Below, in pieces: positions 38,028 through 49,892 of a stretch of 64,000 bases of DNA. The notes under the pieces are model-generated. The model saw nothing but the letters and a program-made list of their open reading frames with translations. It searched no databases and was not told the origin of the DNA. Position numbers and translations under genes: made by a program. How positions within the stretch are numbered: position 1 is the stretch's first letter; each line of letters begins with the position of its first letter. The stretch is from an uncultured Methylocystaceae bacterium. Lineage in GTDB: Bacteria; Pseudomonadota; Alphaproteobacteria; Rhizobiales; Beijerinckiaceae. Location: contig CALMZV010000027.1 of the NCBI GenBank assembly GCA_937870755.1, positions 1 to 64,000 on the forward strand. The letters are read 5' to 3'.

Positions 38028-38119
38028 CGCCTGAGACCTTTCGCCATCCGACCGGTTGATGTCATCGCCCGGTTCCGTTCCACCGTTGCAAATTCGCCCG
38101 GCCAACGCCGGGCGCGCGT

Positions 38120-39433
38120 TCAGAAACTGTCCTTCAGCCACCGGCCGACGCGCGCGAAATAGCCGTCGCCGTTGGCGGCCGCCTGGAGCCGCGCGCGACT
38201 CGGTTCGAAATGTTCGCGGATCGCCACCTGCGGATAGACCAGCAATCCGACCGGCGCGGCGAAGGCGGGCGTTCTGGCCGATTCCGGCAAGCCCTGAACG
38301 CCGGCCGGACGACCCATGCGCGTCTGTCCGCCGAAAATGCGGCGGGCGGTTTCCGCAAGCCCCGTCAGCTGGCTCGCTCCGCCCGTGACGACGATGCGCG
38401 ATCCCGCGTGCGTCGGATGGCCGGCGTTGCGCAGCCGGTCGCGCGCAAGCTCCACGATCTCTTCCACGCGCGGGCGGATGATGCGCACCAGATGCGAGCG
38501 CGGCACGTGACTGGCGCGCCCGGTCTCCTCACCCACCTGTTCGATGGCGAACGTCTCGCGATCGTCGGCCGACGAGGGCAATGCGCTGCCATAGAGCGTC
38601 TTGAGCCGTTCGGCCGCCGACAGGCGGATGTTCAGCCCGCGCGCCACATCGAGCGTCACGTGCTGGCCGCCGACCGCGACTGCGTCCATGTGGATGAGCG
38701 CGCCGTTGGCGAACACCGCGACCGAGGTCGTGCCGCCGCCGAAATCGACGACGGTCGCGCCGATCTCCATCTCGTCCGCCGTCAGCGCGGCGAGCGCGGA
38801 AGCGTAAGGCGCGGCGACGAACGCCTCGACCCCGAGATGGCACCGCTCGACCGCCAGTCCCAGATTGCGGATGGCCGCGAAATCGCAGCTGGCGACATGC
38901 AGGTGCACGCCGAGTTCCGCGCCAATCATGCCCCTGGGGTCGCGCACGCCGTCGGCGTCGTCCACCGAGAAGCGCGTCGGCAGCGAATGCAGCGCCGCGC
39001 GTCCTTCCGCGCCCGTGCGCGCGCAGGACGCTTCCAGTACGCGATGAATGTCGTTCTCGCTCACCGAACGGTCGCCGACCGCGATCCGCGCCGCGAACTG
39101 CTGCGATCCGATCCGCCCGCCGGAGGCGCACACGATGCTGGCCTCGACCTGCACGCCGGCCATCCGCTCGGCCGCGTCGACCGCCAGCCGGATCGCCGTT
39201 TCGGCCTGCTCCATGTCGACGACCTGCCCGCCCTTCATGCCGCGCGAGCGCTGGTGGCCGATGCCGAGAATGCGCGCCTCGTGCGTGCGCGCGCGCTGCG
39301 CCGACGGCTCGAGCGGATCGAGCCGGGCGATGAGGCACACGACCTTCGACGTGCCGACGTCCAGCACCGATACGATCGCGCTCTTGCGCGGCGACAACGG
39401 CCGCATGCGCGGGAGCTGATGCTGAACGCCCAT
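38120..39433 (-). CDS. ftsA: Cell division protein FtsA
   Basis: Actin-like ATPase that anchors FtsZ to the membrane. The 437-residue protein has phosphate-1 [14 protein letters not shown], the SHS2/1C subdomain, phosphate-2 [14 protein letters not shown] and the adenosine motif [13 protein letters not shown]. It ends in an amphipathic helix, [13 protein letters not shown], the membrane-targeting sequence. The start overlaps the ftsQ stop by one base (TGATG). A 92-bp gap separates it from ftsZ, the largest within the cluster core, and may hold an internal ftsZ promoter. Confidence 0.96.
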   Translation of the reverse strand: MGVQHQLPRMRPLSPRKSAIVSVLDVGTSKVVCLIARLDPLEPSAQRARTHEARILGIGHQRSRGMKGGQVVDMEQAETAIRLAVDAAERMAGVQVEASIVCASGGRIGSQQFAARIAVGDRSVSENDIHRVLEASCARTGAEGRAALHSLPTRFSVDDADGVRDPRGMIGAELGVHLHVASCDFAAIRNLGLAVERCHLGVEAFVAAPYASALAALTADEMEIGATVVDFGGGTTSVAVFANGALIHMDAVAVGGQHVTLDVARGLNIRLSAAERLKTLYGSALPSSADDRETFAIEQVGEETGRASHVPRSHLVRIIRPRVEEIVELARDRLRNAGHPTHAGSRIVVTGGASQLTGLAETARRIFGGQTRMGRPAGVQGLPESARTPAFAAPVGLLVYPQVAIREHFEPSRARLQAAANGDGYFARVGRWLKDSF

Positions 39434-40377
39434 CACACTTTCCCCTTGGCCGAACGCGGCAGGGATTCCAGCCGCCGTCCGGCCGCTTCCTCGCTCAGTC
39501 GCACGGTCACGCGGCCCGGCGCGCGCAGGTCGACCGCCACGATGTCTTTTTCCATCAACCGATGATCGCGCTGCATCTGGGCGAGCGCGGCGACGGCGGC
39601 CGCCGGATCGCCCTCCGGCAGGCGGATCTCGATTCCGTCGTGCGTGTGCAGCGTCCATCGCCGCTGCGAGACCAGCGCGCCGGCCTTGATGCGCGGCGCA
39701 AGATCGCCGGCGGCGGCGACGATTTTCATGAACTCGCCGATGCGCCCGTTGGCGCCCGCGCCCACGACGAGCGGCAGCCGCGCGAAACGGTCGTCGCGCA
39801 TTTCGTCGATCGGCATGCCGTCGGCGGAAATGATTTCGATCCTGCCGTCGTGCTGCCACAGCGCATGGGGCTGGCGCTCCACGATCGCAATCGCCAGGCG
39901 GTTGGGATAGAGCTTGCGGACCTCGGCGTCCTTGATCAACGGAATCGACCGCAGTTGCGCGCGCATCGCCGTGGCGTCGAGATAGGGCAGCGAGTTGCGC
40001 GCCTTCACGCCCGCATAGGCGAGAACTTCGCTCTCTTTCAGTTCGCTGATGCCGGAAATCGTCACTTGCTCGATGCCCAGCCCCACCGCCCGCGCCATGA
40101 GATCGCCCGGCGTGCCGACCTCCTGAATGAATTGCTGATAGGCGCCCGAGCGCACGGCCGCATCGGCGAACACGCCGCCCAGCAGGCCGAAAACGAAAAC
40201 GCTGGTGACGAGCGGATGGGCGAAGAACCGAGCGAGGCGGGCGGAAAGGCCGGTGCGGGGGCGCCTGCGCCGGGAACGGGCGGGCGCGGGGGCGAAAGCA
40301 TAGGCGCGCGCGTAAGCAAAGGCGTTCGGGGACAGAATCCCCGTCAGCGATTGCAGGACGCGTCTTGCACCATCCAT
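39433..40377 (-). CDS. ftsQ: Cell division protein FtsQ
   Basis: Bitopic membrane protein that links cytoplasmic ring proteins with septal wall synthesis. The 314-residue protein has a long basic cytoplasmic N-terminus, one membrane helix near residues 55-75 (HPLVTSVFVFGLLGGVFADAA), the POTRA domain (IEQVTISGISELKESEVLAYAGV) and the FtsQ beta domain (AEVRKLYPNRLAIAIVERQPHALWQ). It starts inside ddlB (34-bp overlap) and ends with a one-base overlap with ftsA. Confidence 0.94.
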   Translation of the reverse strand: MDGARRVLQSLTGILSPNAFAYARAYAFAPAPARSRRRRPRTGLSARLARFFAHPLVTSVFVFGLLGGVFADAAVRSGAYQQFIQEVGTPGDLMARAVGLGIEQVTISGISELKESEVLAYAGVKARNSLPYLDATAMRAQLRSIPLIKDAEVRKLYPNRLAIAIVERQPHALWQHDGRIEIISADGMPIDEMRDDRFARLPLVVGAGANGRIGEFMKIVAAAGDLAPRIKAGALVSQRRWTLHTHDGIEIRLPEGDPAAAVAALAQMQRDHRLMEKDIVAVDLRAPGRVTVRLSEEAAGRRLESLPRSAKGKV

Positions 40378-41267
40378 CGTACCAGCTCACCGAACGTAAG
40401 GCCTGCGTGGGCCGCCAGCTCCGGCACAAGGGATGTTTCGGTCATGCCCGGCTGGGTGTTGACCTCCAGCACGACGAGCTCGCCCGTACCTCCGGGGCGG
40501 TCGTCGTACCGAAAGTCCGCCCGGGTCACCCCGCGGCAGCCCAGCGCCCTGTGCGCCAGCACCGCCAAATGTTGAATCTGATGGTAAATATTTCCTTTAA
40601 TTTTTGCCGGCAGGACGTGAATTGATCCGCCTTTCGCATACTTTGCGTCGAATCCGTAGAATGCTTCCGATACCGGCTGGATTTCCGTCACATCCAGCGC
40701 CCGGTCGCCCATGACCGCGCAGGTCAGTTCCCGCCCGTCGACGAATTTCTCCGCCAGCATCCACTCGCCATAGGTCCAGTCGGCGGCAAGCAGCTCCTGC
40801 GGCGGATGCGAACGCCCGTCCTTGACGATGAAAACGCCGAACGAGGAGCCTTCCGCCACGGGCTTCAGCACGTAGGGCGTCGGCAGCGCGTGCGTCCTGC
40901 CCGCCTCGAACCGGCTGACCAGCCTGCCCTCGGGCACGGGCACGCCGGCCGCCGCCATGATGGTCTTGGCCTTGTCCTTCTGCATGGCGAGCGCGGAGGC
41001 GAGCACGCCGGAATGCGTGTAGGGAATGCGCAGGATTTCCAGCACGCCCTGGATCGTGCCGTCCTCGCCGGCCGGGCCATGCAGGGCGTTGAAGGCCACA
41101 TCCGGCTTGAGCTTCGCCAGCACGTCGGCGATGTCGCGGCCGACATCGATCCTGGTGACGCGATAGCCCTCGCCCTCGAGCGCGCGCGCGCAGGCCTCGC
41201 CCGAGCGCAGCGAGACCGGCCGCTCCGAAGACCAGCCGCCCATCAGAACAGCGACGTGTTGCGTCAT
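40344..41267 (-). CDS. ddlB: D-alanine--D-alanine ligase
   Basis: Makes the D-Ala-D-Ala dipeptide used by MurF. The 307-residue ATP-grasp enzyme shows MGGWSSERPVSLRSG at the N-terminus, ALHGPAGEDGTIQGVLE, the ATP-binding YVLKPVAEGSSFGVFIV and the metal/D-Ala site VLEVNTQPGMTETSLVPE. The start ATG has GAGAGGAA before it and lies four bases past the stop of the membrane-protein gene. Confidence 0.96.
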   Translation of the reverse strand: MTQHVAVLMGGWSSERPVSLRSGEACARALEGEGYRVTRIDVGRDIADVLAKLKPDVAFNALHGPAGEDGTIQGVLEILRIPYTHSGVLASALAMQKDKAKTIMAAAGVPVPEGRLVSRFEAGRTHALPTPYVLKPVAEGSSFGVFIVKDGRSHPPQELLAADWTYGEWMLAEKFVDGRELTCAVMGDRALDVTEIQPVSEAFYGFDAKYAKGGSIHVLPAKIKGNIYHQIQHLAVLAHRALGCRGVTRADFRYDDRPGGTGELVVLEVNTQPGMTETSLVPELAAHAGLTFGELVRWMVQDASCNR

Positions 41268-41271
41268 CGAA

Positions 41272-42822
41272 TCATTCCTCTCGTTTCGCGCGCGTCCAGA
41301 TCTCGACCGCGCCCGCCTGTCCGCGACGCTCGTAGTCGCCGAACAGGCTTCCAAATTCCGGCTGACGCGCCGCCCATGCGCGCAATGCGGCTGATTCGAC
41401 AAGCAGGATGTCGGGCCGGCCGGCCGCAAGATCGGCGACGAAATCGGCGCGTTCGCGCGCGGCATAGGCGTCGAGCCGCGCCCGCCGCTCGGGCGAAACG
41501 GATTGCGTGGCGAGTATCTGCGCCACGCAATTGGCGATCCAAAGCGCGTTCTGCCGCCCGACCCACACGCCGTCCAGGCGCCGCGTGAGCGGATGGGCGA
41601 CATCGAGCTGCGCCGCGAGCGCGGCGATTTTCGGCCGTGCGGGCGCCAGCCGGCGCACCTGCGCCGTCAGTCCCGGATATTCCTCCGCGCCCGGCGCATT
41701 CATCCACGCGGCCGCGAAAAACGGCGCGCAGACGAAGGCCGGGATGAGGCAGGCCCGCGCAAACAGCGCGGCCGACGCCTGCGCGCCGCGCCGCAGGGCG
41801 AGCCATGACGCAAGCGCGGCCAACAGCGCGAGCGCGATGCCCGGATAGGCGTGGTTGAACCAGCCCTTGGCCTGCCACACAAAGGTCGCCAGAAACCCTG
41901 CGGAGGCCGCCAGCGCCACAAGCGTGCGCGCATCCGCGCCGGACCGCGCGGCGACGAACGCGACGGCGACGAGGAGCGCGGCGTTGAACAGAAACGGCGC
42001 CGAACCGACGATGCTGGCGAGCGATCCGCGCGCGGGCGCATAGACATCGAGCGCGGCCGGCAACGCGTGCGTGAAATATTCGGGAAAGAACCGCGCGACG
42101 AAGGCGACATACATGCACGCCGTCGCCAGCGCCGCGACATTCTCGATGGCCGCCAGCGGCGCGAGCGTGCGCCGGCGCGCGACAACCACCAGCGCGGCCG
42201 CCGACAGTCCTGCGGCGTAATATGGTTTGAAGCACAGCGTCAACCCACCGCAGACGCCTGCAACGAGCGCGAGGCCGGATGCGGGCGCGCGCCCTTGCGC
42301 CCGCGCGACATACGCCGCGAGCATGGGCAGGACCAACAGCAGCGCGAAATGTTCGCGCTCCGCAAAGCCGAACGCCGGCGCGACAAGCGCGATCCACAGC
42401 GCCGCGTTGCGCCACAGGCCCTCTTCGGCGCGGTCGAGCACTTCCGCGCCGCGCAGGATGGCGGCGCTGGCGGCGAGCGCGAACCATGCGATGAGCAAAA
42501 CCTCGACGACGACCATCGCCTCGCTGGCGACCCCGAGCGCGCGCGCGGCCGCGATCGCCGGCGCGTAGACGAGAAACGCCGCCGGCGGATTTGGATCGCC
42601 GATCTCCACATAGGCGCGCGCGCCGTCGATCACGCGCTCGGCGAACAGGATGAACCAGGAATTGTCGCCGTTGAGATGACCGATCGCCTGTTGCGCGACG
42701 CCCAGCGCCACGAGCGCGAAGGAGAGCGGCCAGCCGCCGATCATGCGCCACGCCGCGACGGCGCCTTCCTCCGCCTGCGTTCGGTTCTGCGTGGCCACGG
42801 CGCTCACGATGTCAGTCCGCAA
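41272..42822 (-). CDS. Polytopic membrane protein inside the dcw cluster, GT-C-like
   Basis: A 516-residue protein with about ten or more hydrophobic helices and no homologue I can name. The first external loop carries acidic pairs in [32 protein letters not shown], the layout seen in GT-C glycosyltransferases (ArnT/PMT type), and the C-terminal part from about residue 390 is soluble. It could therefore transfer a lipid-linked sugar in the envelope, but this is inference. The start is uncertain: TTG at 42822, inside the end of murB, or GTG at 42807. It lies between murB and ddlB with near-zero spacing, so it is co-expressed with wall synthesis genes. Confidence 0.7.
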   Translation of the reverse strand: MRTDIVSAVATQNRTQAEEGAVAAWRMIGGWPLSFALVALGVAQQAIGHLNGDNSWFILFAERVIDGARAYVEIGDPNPPAAFLVYAPAIAAARALGVASEAMVVVEVLLIAWFALAASAAILRGAEVLDRAEEGLWRNAALWIALVAPAFGFAEREHFALLLVLPMLAAYVARAQGRAPASGLALVAGVCGGLTLCFKPYYAAGLSAAALVVVARRRTLAPLAAIENVAALATACMYVAFVARFFPEYFTHALPAALDVYAPARGSLASIVGSAPFLFNAALLVAVAFVAARSGADARTLVALAASAGFLATFVWQAKGWFNHAYPGIALALLAALASWLALRRGAQASAALFARACLIPAFVCAPFFAAAWMNAPGAEEYPGLTAQVRRLAPARPKIAALAAQLDVAHPLTRRLDGVWVGRQNALWIANCVAQILATQSVSPERRARLDAYAARERADFVADLAAGRPDILLVESAALRAWAARQPEFGSLFGDYERRGQAGAVEIWTRAKREE

Positions 42823-43744
42823 CGCCGATGCGTTTGATTTCCCATTGCAGGTCCACGCCGCAGGTTTCGCGTACGCGCCGGCGCACCTCCTCGCCCAGGC
42901 CTTCGATGTCGGAGGCGCGGGCCTGCCCGCGATTGATGAGAAAGTTGCAGTGCATCTCGCTCACCTGAGCATCGCCCATCGCAAGCCCGCGACAGCCCGC
43001 TCGGTCGATCAACCGCCAGGCCTTCTCGCCCGGCGGATTCTTGAATGTCGAGCCGCCGGTCTTTTCCCGGATCGGCTGCGAGGCCTCGCGCGCTGCGGTG
43101 ATACGCTCCATTTCCGCGAGGATCGCATTCCTGTCGCCGGGCCTGGTTTGAAACACGGCCCGCGTGAAAACCACGTCGGGCGGCGCCTGGGAGTGGCGAT
43201 AGGAGAACCCCATGTCCGCGTTGGACAGAACGATGCGCGCGCCTGCGCGAGTCACGCCGTGCGCCGCGATCAGAACATCCTTGATTTCGCCGCCATGCGC
43301 GCCCGCGTTCATACGCAGCGCGCCGCCGATGGCGCCGGGAATGCCGCGCAGGAACGCAAGGCCATCCAGCCCCATTTCCGCCGCGCGCCGCGCGACGAAC
43401 ATATCGGGCGCCGCCGCGCCCACGCGCAGCCGGCCGCCCTCGTCCACCTCGATATCTGCGAACGCCTTGCCGCCGAGCCGGATGACGACGCCTCGCACGC
43501 CGCCGTCACGCACGATGAGATTGGAGCCGAGGCCGATGACCGTGATGTCCATGTCGCGCGGCGCGGCCGCGAGGAAACAGGCCAGGTCGTCTTCGTCGGC
43601 CGGCTGGAAAAACGCCTGCGCCGGCCCGCCGACGCGAAACCACGTGAGCGGCGCGAGCGGCTCGTTCGCCGAAAGTCGCCCGCGCAAACCCGGCATGCGC
43701 GCGCGCAGATCCGCGACGATGTCGGGAAACCCCACGGGCTTCAC
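42812..43744 (-). CDS. murB: UDP-N-acetylenolpyruvoylglucosamine reductase MurB
   Basis: FAD/NADPH enzyme that completes UDP-N-acetylmuramate. The 310-residue type II MurB shows [13 protein letters not shown], the FAD site [38 protein letters not shown] and the catalytic region [20 protein letters not shown] with the active-site Ser. The GTG start at 43744 overlaps the murC stop as GTGA; a MurC-MurB couple is common. Confidence 0.96.
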   Translation of the reverse strand: MKPVGFPDIVADLRARMPGLRGRLSANEPLAPLTWFRVGGPAQAFFQPADEDDLACFLAAAPRDMDITVIGLGSNLIVRDGGVRGVVIRLGGKAFADIEVDEGGRLRVGAAAPDMFVARRAAEMGLDGLAFLRGIPGAIGGALRMNAGAHGGEIKDVLIAAHGVTRAGARIVLSNADMGFSYRHSQAPPDVVFTRAVFQTRPGDRNAILAEMERITAAREASQPIREKTGGSTFKNPPGEKAWRLIDRAGCRGLAMGDAQVSEMHCNFLINRGQARASDIEGLGEEVRRRVRETCGVDLQWEIKRIGVAD

Positions 43745-45150
43745 GCGCCCACGCCGCCGGCCAGTTGCGCCGGCAGCGCATAGGCCCACTGCGTGATGTT
43801 GCCCGCCCCCAGACACACGACATAATCGCCGGGCTTGGCCGCCTCGCGCACCATGCGCGGCAGGTCCTCCGGCTTCGGCAGCGCGACCGCCAGCCGATGC
43901 CCGTGCGCGCGGATCGCCGCGACGAGACTGTCGCGATCGGCGCCCTCGATCGGCTGCTCGCCGGCCGCATATACATCCGCCACCATCACGACATCGGCGT
44001 CGTTGAAACAGGTGGCGAATTGCTCGAACAACGCCTGCAGGCGCGAATAGCGATGCGGCTGGACGATGGCGATCACACGCCCCCTGGTGGACGCGCGCGC
44101 GGCCCGCAGCACCGCGGAAATCTCGACCGGGTGATGGCCGTAGTCGTCGAAGATCATCACGCCATTCCAGTCGCCGGTGCGCGTGAAGCGGCGCTTGACG
44201 CCGCCGAACGAGGCGAGCGCCGAACGTATCTGCTCGCCCGTCAGCCCAAGCTGCATCGCCACCGCGATCGCAGCCGTCGCGTTGAGCGCATTGTGGTGGC
44301 CAGGCATCGGCAGCGTGAGATTTTCGAGGTAGTGCGTCGCGCCCGTCTTGCGGTCGCGCGCGAGCACGTTGAACTTGCACACGCCGCCCTCGAGATCGAC
44401 GTCAAGCAGCCGCACGTCGGCCTGCGGGTTTTCGCCATAGGTGACGACGCGCCGGTCCTCGATCCGCCCGACGAGCTCCTGCACCGTCGGATGATCGAGA
44501 CACATGACCGCGAAACCATAGAACGGCAGATTCTCGACAAAGGTGCGGAACGCTTCCTTGATCGCGTCGAACGTCTTGAAATGATCGAGATGTTCGGGAT
44601 CGATATTGGTGACGATGGCGACGTCGGCTGGCAGTTTGAGGAACGTGCCGTCGCTCTCGTCCGCCTCCACCACCATCCATTCGCCGGCGCCGAGCCGCGC
44701 GTTGGTGCCGTAGGCGTTGATGATGCCGCCGTTGATCACGGTCGGATCGAGACCGCCGGCGTCGAGCAGCGTGGCGACGAGCGATGTGGTCGTCGTCTTG
44801 CCGTGCGTGCCGGCGATGGCGACACATTGCTTCAGGCGCATGAGTTCGGCGAGCATTTCCGCGCGTCGCACGACCGGCAGGCGCTTCTCGCGCGCGGCGA
44901 TCAGTTCCGGATTGTCGCGCTTGATCGCGGTCGAGACGACCACCACAGCCGCCTCACCGATATTCTCCGCACGATGGCCGACATAGATCTGCGCGCCTTT
45001 TTCGGCCAGACGCTTGACGTTGGCGTTCTCTGTCGCGTCCGACCCCTGCACCCGGTAGCCGAGATTGATCAGCACTTCGGCGATGCCCGACATGCCGATG
45101 CCGCCGATGCCGACGAAATGAATGGGGCCGAGTTCGCGCGGCAGTTTCAT
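43741..45150 (-). CDS. murC: UDP-N-acetylmuramate--L-alanine ligase MurC
   Basis: Adds the first amino acid, L-Ala, to UDP-MurNAc. The 469-residue Mur ligase has the N-terminal Rossmann motif [17 protein letters not shown], the ATP-binding P-loop [14 protein letters not shown] and the Mur central-domain phrases [12 protein letters not shown] and [11 protein letters not shown]. Six bases separate it from murG upstream; its stop overlaps the murB start. Confidence 0.97.
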   Translation of the reverse strand: MKLPRELGPIHFVGIGGIGMSGIAEVLINLGYRVQGSDATENANVKRLAEKGAQIYVGHRAENIGEAAVVVVSTAIKRDNPELIAAREKRLPVVRRAEMLAELMRLKQCVAIAGTHGKTTTTSLVATLLDAGGLDPTVINGGIINAYGTNARLGAGEWMVVEADESDGTFLKLPADVAIVTNIDPEHLDHFKTFDAIKEAFRTFVENLPFYGFAVMCLDHPTVQELVGRIEDRRVVTYGENPQADVRLLDVDLEGGVCKFNVLARDRKTGATHYLENLTLPMPGHHNALNATAAIAVAMQLGLTGEQIRSALASFGGVKRRFTRTGDWNGVMIFDDYGHHPVEISAVLRAARASTRGRVIAIVQPHRYSRLQALFEQFATCFNDADVVMVADVYAAGEQPIEGADRDSLVAAIRAHGHRLAVALPKPEDLPRMVREAAKPGDYVVCLGAGNITQWAYALPAQLAGGVGA

Positions 45151-45156
45151 CGAAAC

Positions 45157-46257
45157 CTATCCTCCTGCTTTCGCGGCCAGCCGCACGACTTCATCGGCAA
45201 GCCGCTCCGCGGCGTCCGGAACGCCGGCGCTCTTGGCCGCTTGCGCCCGCTTCGTCAAGTCTTCAGGGCTCGCGAGCGCCTCGCGCAGCAGGCTCGTCAG
45301 CCGTCCGGCTGTGAAATCCTTTTGCTCCACCACCACGACCGCGCCCGTGCGGGCGAGTTCGGCGGCGTTGGCCGCCTGGTCCGCGTCGAGCGCAAAGGGA
45401 AACGGCACCAGGATCGCAGGGCGGCCGATGGCGGCGATCTCCGACACGGTCGAGGCGCCGGAACGCGCGACGACAAGATGCGCATCCGCGATGCGACGCG
45501 GCAGATCCTTGAAGAACGGCGCCACCTCCGCCGAAAAGCCGATGCGCGCGAACACATCCTTCACGCGCGCCTCGTCCTCGCCGCGCGCCTGTTGCACCAG
45601 CGCGATGCGCGCGCGCTCCTGCGGATCGAGCGCCGCTATCGCCGCCGGCACAACGTCCGACATCACGCGCGCGCCCTGCGATCCGCCGGTGACGAGCACA
45701 TGCAGCCGCCCGTCCTCGAACCCCGGATAGGGCCATGCTGCGGCCTTCAGCACCGCCGGCCGCAACGGATTGCCGGTGACGACCGATTTGTCCAGCGCCG
45801 CGCGCGCGGCGCCGGCCAGCGGAAAGCCGGTGGCGATGCGCGTCACGCGCCCGGCGAGAAACCGGTTCGCCTTGCCCATCACCGCATTCTGTTCGTGCAG
45901 CAGCGTCGGTATGCGGAGGAGGCTTGCTGCGAACAGCGGCGGCACGGTCGGGTAACCGCCGAAGCCGACGACGACATCGGGCTTCACACGGCGCAGCAAC
46001 GCCAGCGAGGCGAGAACGCCGCGCCCCAACGTGGCGAGCGCGCCGGCGCGCGCGACGAAGCCGCCGCCGCGCGGCGTGGCCGAGGGGATGGCGTGCATGG
46101 CGCCTGCGGGAAACTCCGCGCCATATTTGCTCGCGCGACTGTCGGTCGCAAGCTCCACGCGCGCCCCGCGCGCAACGAGCGCGTGCGCCAACGCTTCCGC
46201 CGGAAACAGATGACCGCCGGTGCCGCCGGCCGCCAGAAGAACACGCATGTCTTTCAT
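45157..46257 (-). CDS. murG: Lipid II synthase MurG
   Basis: GT28 glycosyltransferase on the inner face of the membrane that adds GlcNAc to lipid I. The 366-residue protein has the glycine-rich AAGGTGGHLFPAEALA, GFGGYPTVPPLFAA, HEQNAVMGKANRFLA and the donor-binding VTGGSQGARVMSD and VARSGASTVSEIAAIGRPAILVPFP. The start ATG at 46257 overlaps the ftsW stop as ATGA. Confidence 0.97.
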   Translation of the reverse strand: MKDMRVLLAAGGTGGHLFPAEALAHALVARGARVELATDSRASKYGAEFPAGAMHAIPSATPRGGGFVARAGALATLGRGVLASLALLRRVKPDVVVGFGGYPTVPPLFAASLLRIPTLLHEQNAVMGKANRFLAGRVTRIATGFPLAGAARAALDKSVVTGNPLRPAVLKAAAWPYPGFEDGRLHVLVTGGSQGARVMSDVVPAAIAALDPQERARIALVQQARGEDEARVKDVFARIGFSAEVAPFFKDLPRRIADAHLVVARSGASTVSEIAAIGRPAILVPFPFALDADQAANAAELARTGAVVVVEQKDFTAGRLTSLLREALASPEDLTKRAQAAKSAGVPDAAERLADEVVRLAAKAGG

Positions 46258-47402
46258 GGGCGCGCCGCGCCCGGCACGGCCGCATCGTGCAGCACTTCTG
46301 TCCGCGGTCGCTTGCGCGTGACCGCCAGCAGGAAGCCCATGCCGAGCGCGAGCGATATGAGCGAAGAGCCGCCGTACGAAATGAACGGCAGCGTCATGCC
46401 CTTGGCCGGCATGAGATGCAGATTGACCGCAAGATTGATGCAGCTCTGAACGCCGAACAGCATGGCGAGGCCCGCCGCCGCAAAGCGGCAGAACGGATCT
46501 TCGCTTTTCTGCGCGTCGCGCAGCGCGCGCAGCACGATGAAGGCGAAAAGCGCCGCCAGCAGAATACAGACGATGACGCCGAATTCCTCTCCGATCACCG
46601 CGAACGAAAAATCGGTATGGCTGTCGGGCAGAATGCGCTTGAGCGTGCCTTCGCCTGGCCCCTTGCCCAGCCATCCGCCGGCGATGAAGGAATCGCGCGC
46701 GGTGTCCACCTGGAACGTGTCGGTCACGCCGGCGCTCGCTTGCGGTTCAAGAAAGCGCAGGATGCGGCCGCGCACGTGCGGCACGAATTTGTAGGCGAGG
46801 CCAACGCCCGCCACGCCCAGGCCGCCGATGCCCGCAACCCAGAACCAGTGCAGCCCGGCCATGAAGAACAGCGCCGCCCACACGAGCGAGATCAGCATCG
46901 TCTGACCAAAATCCGGTTGCAGCACGAGCGGCGTGATCGTCGCCGGCAGAATGAGAATGGCGATGAGATTGGCCGGCGTGTCGCGCCGGCGCGCGCCCTC
47001 CGCGAACGCCCACGCCGCCAGCACCACGAACGCCGGCTTGACGAACTCTGACGGCTGCACGCCGAAAATCCAGCGCCGCGCGCCTTTCACTTCCTGCCCG
47101 AACAGAAGCGAAGCGAACACCAGCGCCATCGCGGCTACGAATACGATGAGCGCCACACGCCTCGTCTGGCGCGGCGTCATCAGCGATGCGCCGAACAGGA
47201 CGAGGATGGCGGGCGCGAGGAACATCGCCTGGCGGTTGACGAAATGAAACGTCGACAGATGGAGCCGCTCGGCGACCGGCGGCGAACCCGCCATGCCGAA
47301 GACGAGGCCGAGCACCATGAGCGTGGCGAGCGCGCCAAGCAACCAGCGGTCGATCGTCCACAACCAGTCAGTGAGAAAGGAACGATCGGCGCGAGAGATC
47401 AT
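46254..47402 (-). CDS. ftsW: Septal peptidoglycan polymerase FtsW
   Basis: SEDS-family glycosyltransferase that polymerises lipid II together with FtsI. The 382-residue protein has about ten membrane helices and the SEDS signatures [48 protein letters not shown] and [21 protein letters not shown]. The ATG at 47402 overlaps the murD stop by four bases (ATGA); further upstream frame is shadow over murD. Confidence 0.96.
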   Translation of the reverse strand: MISRADRSFLTDWLWTIDRWLLGALATLMVLGLVFGMAGSPPVAERLHLSTFHFVNRQAMFLAPAILVLFGASLMTPRQTRRVALIVFVAAMALVFASLLFGQEVKGARRWIFGVQPSEFVKPAFVVLAAWAFAEGARRRDTPANLIAILILPATITPLVLQPDFGQTMLISLVWAALFFMAGLHWFWVAGIGGLGVAGVGLAYKFVPHVRGRILRFLEPQASAGVTDTFQVDTARDSFIAGGWLGKGPGEGTLKRILPDSHTDFSFAVIGEEFGVIVCILLAALFAFIVLRALRDAQKSEDPFCRFAAAGLAMLFGVQSCINLAVNLHLMPAKGMTLPFISYGGSSLISLALGMGFLLAVTRKRPRTEVLHDAAVPGAARP

Positions 47403-48799
47403 GTCCGGTCTCCGGGAGCGTGAGCTGCGATGAATTGTGCCACGAGCGCGCGGAACGCGTCGCCGCGCATCTCGAAATTGGCGAACTGGTCGTAAGAGGC
47501 GCAAGCCGGCGACAAGAGAACGACGGGCGCCGGCGCCTGCGAACGCAATGCCTCGGCGCCCGCATGCGCCAGCGCGGTCTGCAAATCTCCGCACATCTCG
47601 TATGCGACCGCGCCTTGCAGCGTTTGCGCGAAAGCCGGCGCCGCCTCGCCAATCAGATAGGCTTTCGCGATGCGCCCGAACAACGGCGCGAGCGGCGCGA
47701 TGCCGCCCTCCTTCGAAAGCCCGCCCGCGATCCAGTGGATGTCGCGGAACGATAGAAGCGCCTTCTCCGCGGCGTCCGCGTTCGTCGCCTTTGAATCGTT
47801 GATGAACAGCACGCGACCCAGCCGGCCGACCTCCTCCATGCGATGCGCGAGGCCCGGAAACGTATGCAATCCTTCGACCGCGCGCGCGACATCTTCCGAC
47901 TGCGCAAGCGTCGCGAGCGCGACGGCCGCGTTCTGCGCATTGTGCGCGCCGCGCAGCGAGCCGATGCCGGAAAGATCGGCCAGCGGATGCGAGCGCCCGT
48001 CCGTGCGCTGTGCGAGGCCGCGCCCTTCCAGAACATAGCCGTCGCTCAAGCCGGGCGAGGCGGTCGACGCCAGCGTCGTCGGTTTTGCGGCGCTCAGGCG
48101 TCGCTCGGCGATTTCGCGCGTGTAATGATCGTCGACCGCAATCACCGCATGATCGGACGCCGCGATCAACCGTTCCTTGATGCCCGCGTAATGCTCCATC
48201 GTTCCGTGACGATCGAGATGGTCGGGCGTGAGATTGAGCAACACGCCGACCGTCGGCGCCAGCGAGGGCGTGAGATCGATCTGGAATGTCGACAGTTCGA
48301 TCACGTAGACGCGCGCGGCGTCGAGCGGCGCGAGCGAAAGGATGGGCGTGCCGATATTACCGCCCATCTGCACATCGCGCCCGAGCGTGCGATAGAGATG
48401 CGCGATCAACGCCGTCGTCGTCGATTTTCCATTGGTGCCGGTGATGGCGATGAATGGCGCGTTCGGCGCGTGCGCGGCCCGTTCGCGACAGAAGATCTCG
48501 ATATCGCCGATAATCTCGACACCGGCCGCCCGCGCGCGCTCGACCGTCCAGTGCGGCGCCGGATGGGTGAGCGGCACTCCCGGCGACAGCACGAACGATG
48601 AAAAGCCACGCCACTCGGCCGTCGCCAGGTCGACCAGCGGCGCGCCCTCCGCACGCGCTTTCTCGCGCGTGGCCGCGTTATCGTCCCAGGCTGCGACATC
48701 CGCGCCGCCGGCGACGAGCGCCCGCACGGTCGCCAGCCCCGAGCCGCCAAGACCGAACAGCGCGACCCGCTTGCCCGCGAACGTCGTGGCCGCGATCAT
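47399..48799 (-). CDS. murD: UDP-N-acetylmuramoylalanine--D-glutamate ligase MurD
   Basis: Adds D-Glu to UDP-MurNAc-L-Ala. The 466-residue Mur ligase opens with the Rossmann [16 protein letters not shown], then shows the P-loop [17 protein letters not shown], the MurD-type [25 protein letters not shown] and the Mg/ATP region [17 protein letters not shown]. It starts one base into the mraY stop (TGATG). Confidence 0.97.
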   Translation of the reverse strand: MIAATTFAGKRVALFGLGGSGLATVRALVAGGADVAAWDDNAATREKARAEGAPLVDLATAEWRGFSSFVLSPGVPLTHPAPHWTVERARAAGVEIIGDIEIFCRERAAHAPNAPFIAITGTNGKSTTTALIAHLYRTLGRDVQMGGNIGTPILSLAPLDAARVYVIELSTFQIDLTPSLAPTVGVLLNLTPDHLDRHGTMEHYAGIKERLIAASDHAVIAVDDHYTREIAERRLSAAKPTTLASTASPGLSDGYVLEGRGLAQRTDGRSHPLADLSGIGSLRGAHNAQNAAVALATLAQSEDVARAVEGLHTFPGLAHRMEEVGRLGRVLFINDSKATNADAAEKALLSFRDIHWIAGGLSKEGGIAPLAPLFGRIAKAYLIGEAAPAFAQTLQGAVAYEMCGDLQTALAHAGAEALRSQAPAPVVLLSPACASYDQFANFEMRGDAFRALVAQFIAAHAPGDRT

Positions 48800-49881
48800 C
48801 AGCGCACCTTCAGCGTCGACAGGCCGACGATCGCCAGAACGAAGGCGATGATCCAGAAGCGCACGACGATCTGCGATTCCGTCCAGCCGAGTTGCTCGAA
48901 ATGGTGATGAATGGGCGCCATGCGAAACACGCGCTTGCCAGTGAGCTTGAACGACACCACCTGCACGATGACCGACAGCGCCTCCACCACGAACAACCCG
49001 CCGATGATGAGCAGCACCACCTCGTGTTTGACGGCGACGGCGACCGTGCCGATGAGGCCGCCGAGCGCGAGCGACCCCGTGTCGCCCATGAAGATTTGCG
49101 CCGGCGGCGCGTTGAACCAGAGGAAGCCGAGCCCCGCGCCGATCAGCGCCGCGCACACGACAGTGAGTTCGCCCGCGCCCGGCACGAAATTTATGCCGAG
49201 ATAGTTCGAGAAGATGGCGTTGCCGGCCAGATACGCGATGAGCGCGAAGGCGCCGCCGGCGATCATAACCGGCACGATCGCAAGCCCGTCGAGACCATCC
49301 GTCAGATTGACCGAATTGCCGGCCGCCACGATGACGAATGGCCCGAAGATGAAGAAGATCCAGCCGAGATCGGCGGCGAACCCCTTGCCGAACGGAATGG
49401 CGAGTTCGGTCGCATGCGCGCTGCCCGTACGCACGATGGCCACGCACGCAATGAGCGCGATGCCCGCCTCGAACGCCAGGCGCGCGCGGCCGGAGAACCC
49501 CTTGTGCGATTGTTTCGTGACCTTGAGATAATCGTCGTAGAAACCGATCAGACCGAAGCCGGTCATCACCAGCAGCACCACCCACACGTAGGGATTGCGC
49601 AAGTTCGCCCACAGGAGCGTGGCGACGATCAGACCGGAGAGGATCATCAACCCGCCCATCGTCGGCGTGCCCTTCTTCGTCAGAAGGTGCGACTGCGGAC
49701 CGTCTTCGCGGATCGGCTGGCCCTTGCCCTGCTTGATGCGCAGCGCGGCGATGATCCGCGGTCCGAAGAAGAACACGAAGAACAGCGCCGTCGCCGCGCC
49801 GCCCGCCGCACGGAATGTGATGTAGCGGAACAGATTGAGCGGGCTGAAGAGATGCGAGAAATCCGCAAGCAGCGTGAGCAT
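48799..49881 (-). CDS. mraY: Phospho-N-acetylmuramoyl-pentapeptide transferase MraY
   Basis: Membrane enzyme that moves the MurNAc-pentapeptide onto undecaprenyl phosphate, giving lipid I. The 360-residue protein has ten predicted helices and the catalytic motifs [26 protein letters not shown] (DDxxK type), [10 protein letters not shown] and the C-terminal [23 protein letters not shown]. It lies 11 bases downstream of murF. Confidence 0.98.
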   Translation of the reverse strand: MLTLLADFSHLFSPLNLFRYITFRAAGGAATALFFVFFFGPRIIAALRIKQGKGQPIREDGPQSHLLTKKGTPTMGGLMILSGLIVATLLWANLRNPYVWVVLLVMTGFGLIGFYDDYLKVTKQSHKGFSGRARLAFEAGIALIACVAIVRTGSAHATELAIPFGKGFAADLGWIFFIFGPFVIVAAGNSVNLTDGLDGLAIVPVMIAGGAFALIAYLAGNAIFSNYLGINFVPGAGELTVVCAALIGAGLGFLWFNAPPAQIFMGDTGSLALGGLIGTVAVAVKHEVVLLIIGGLFVVEALSVIVQVVSFKLTGKRVFRMAPIHHHFEQLGWTESQIVVRFWIIAFVLAIVGLSTLKVR

Positions 49882-49892
49882 TTTTAAATTCC

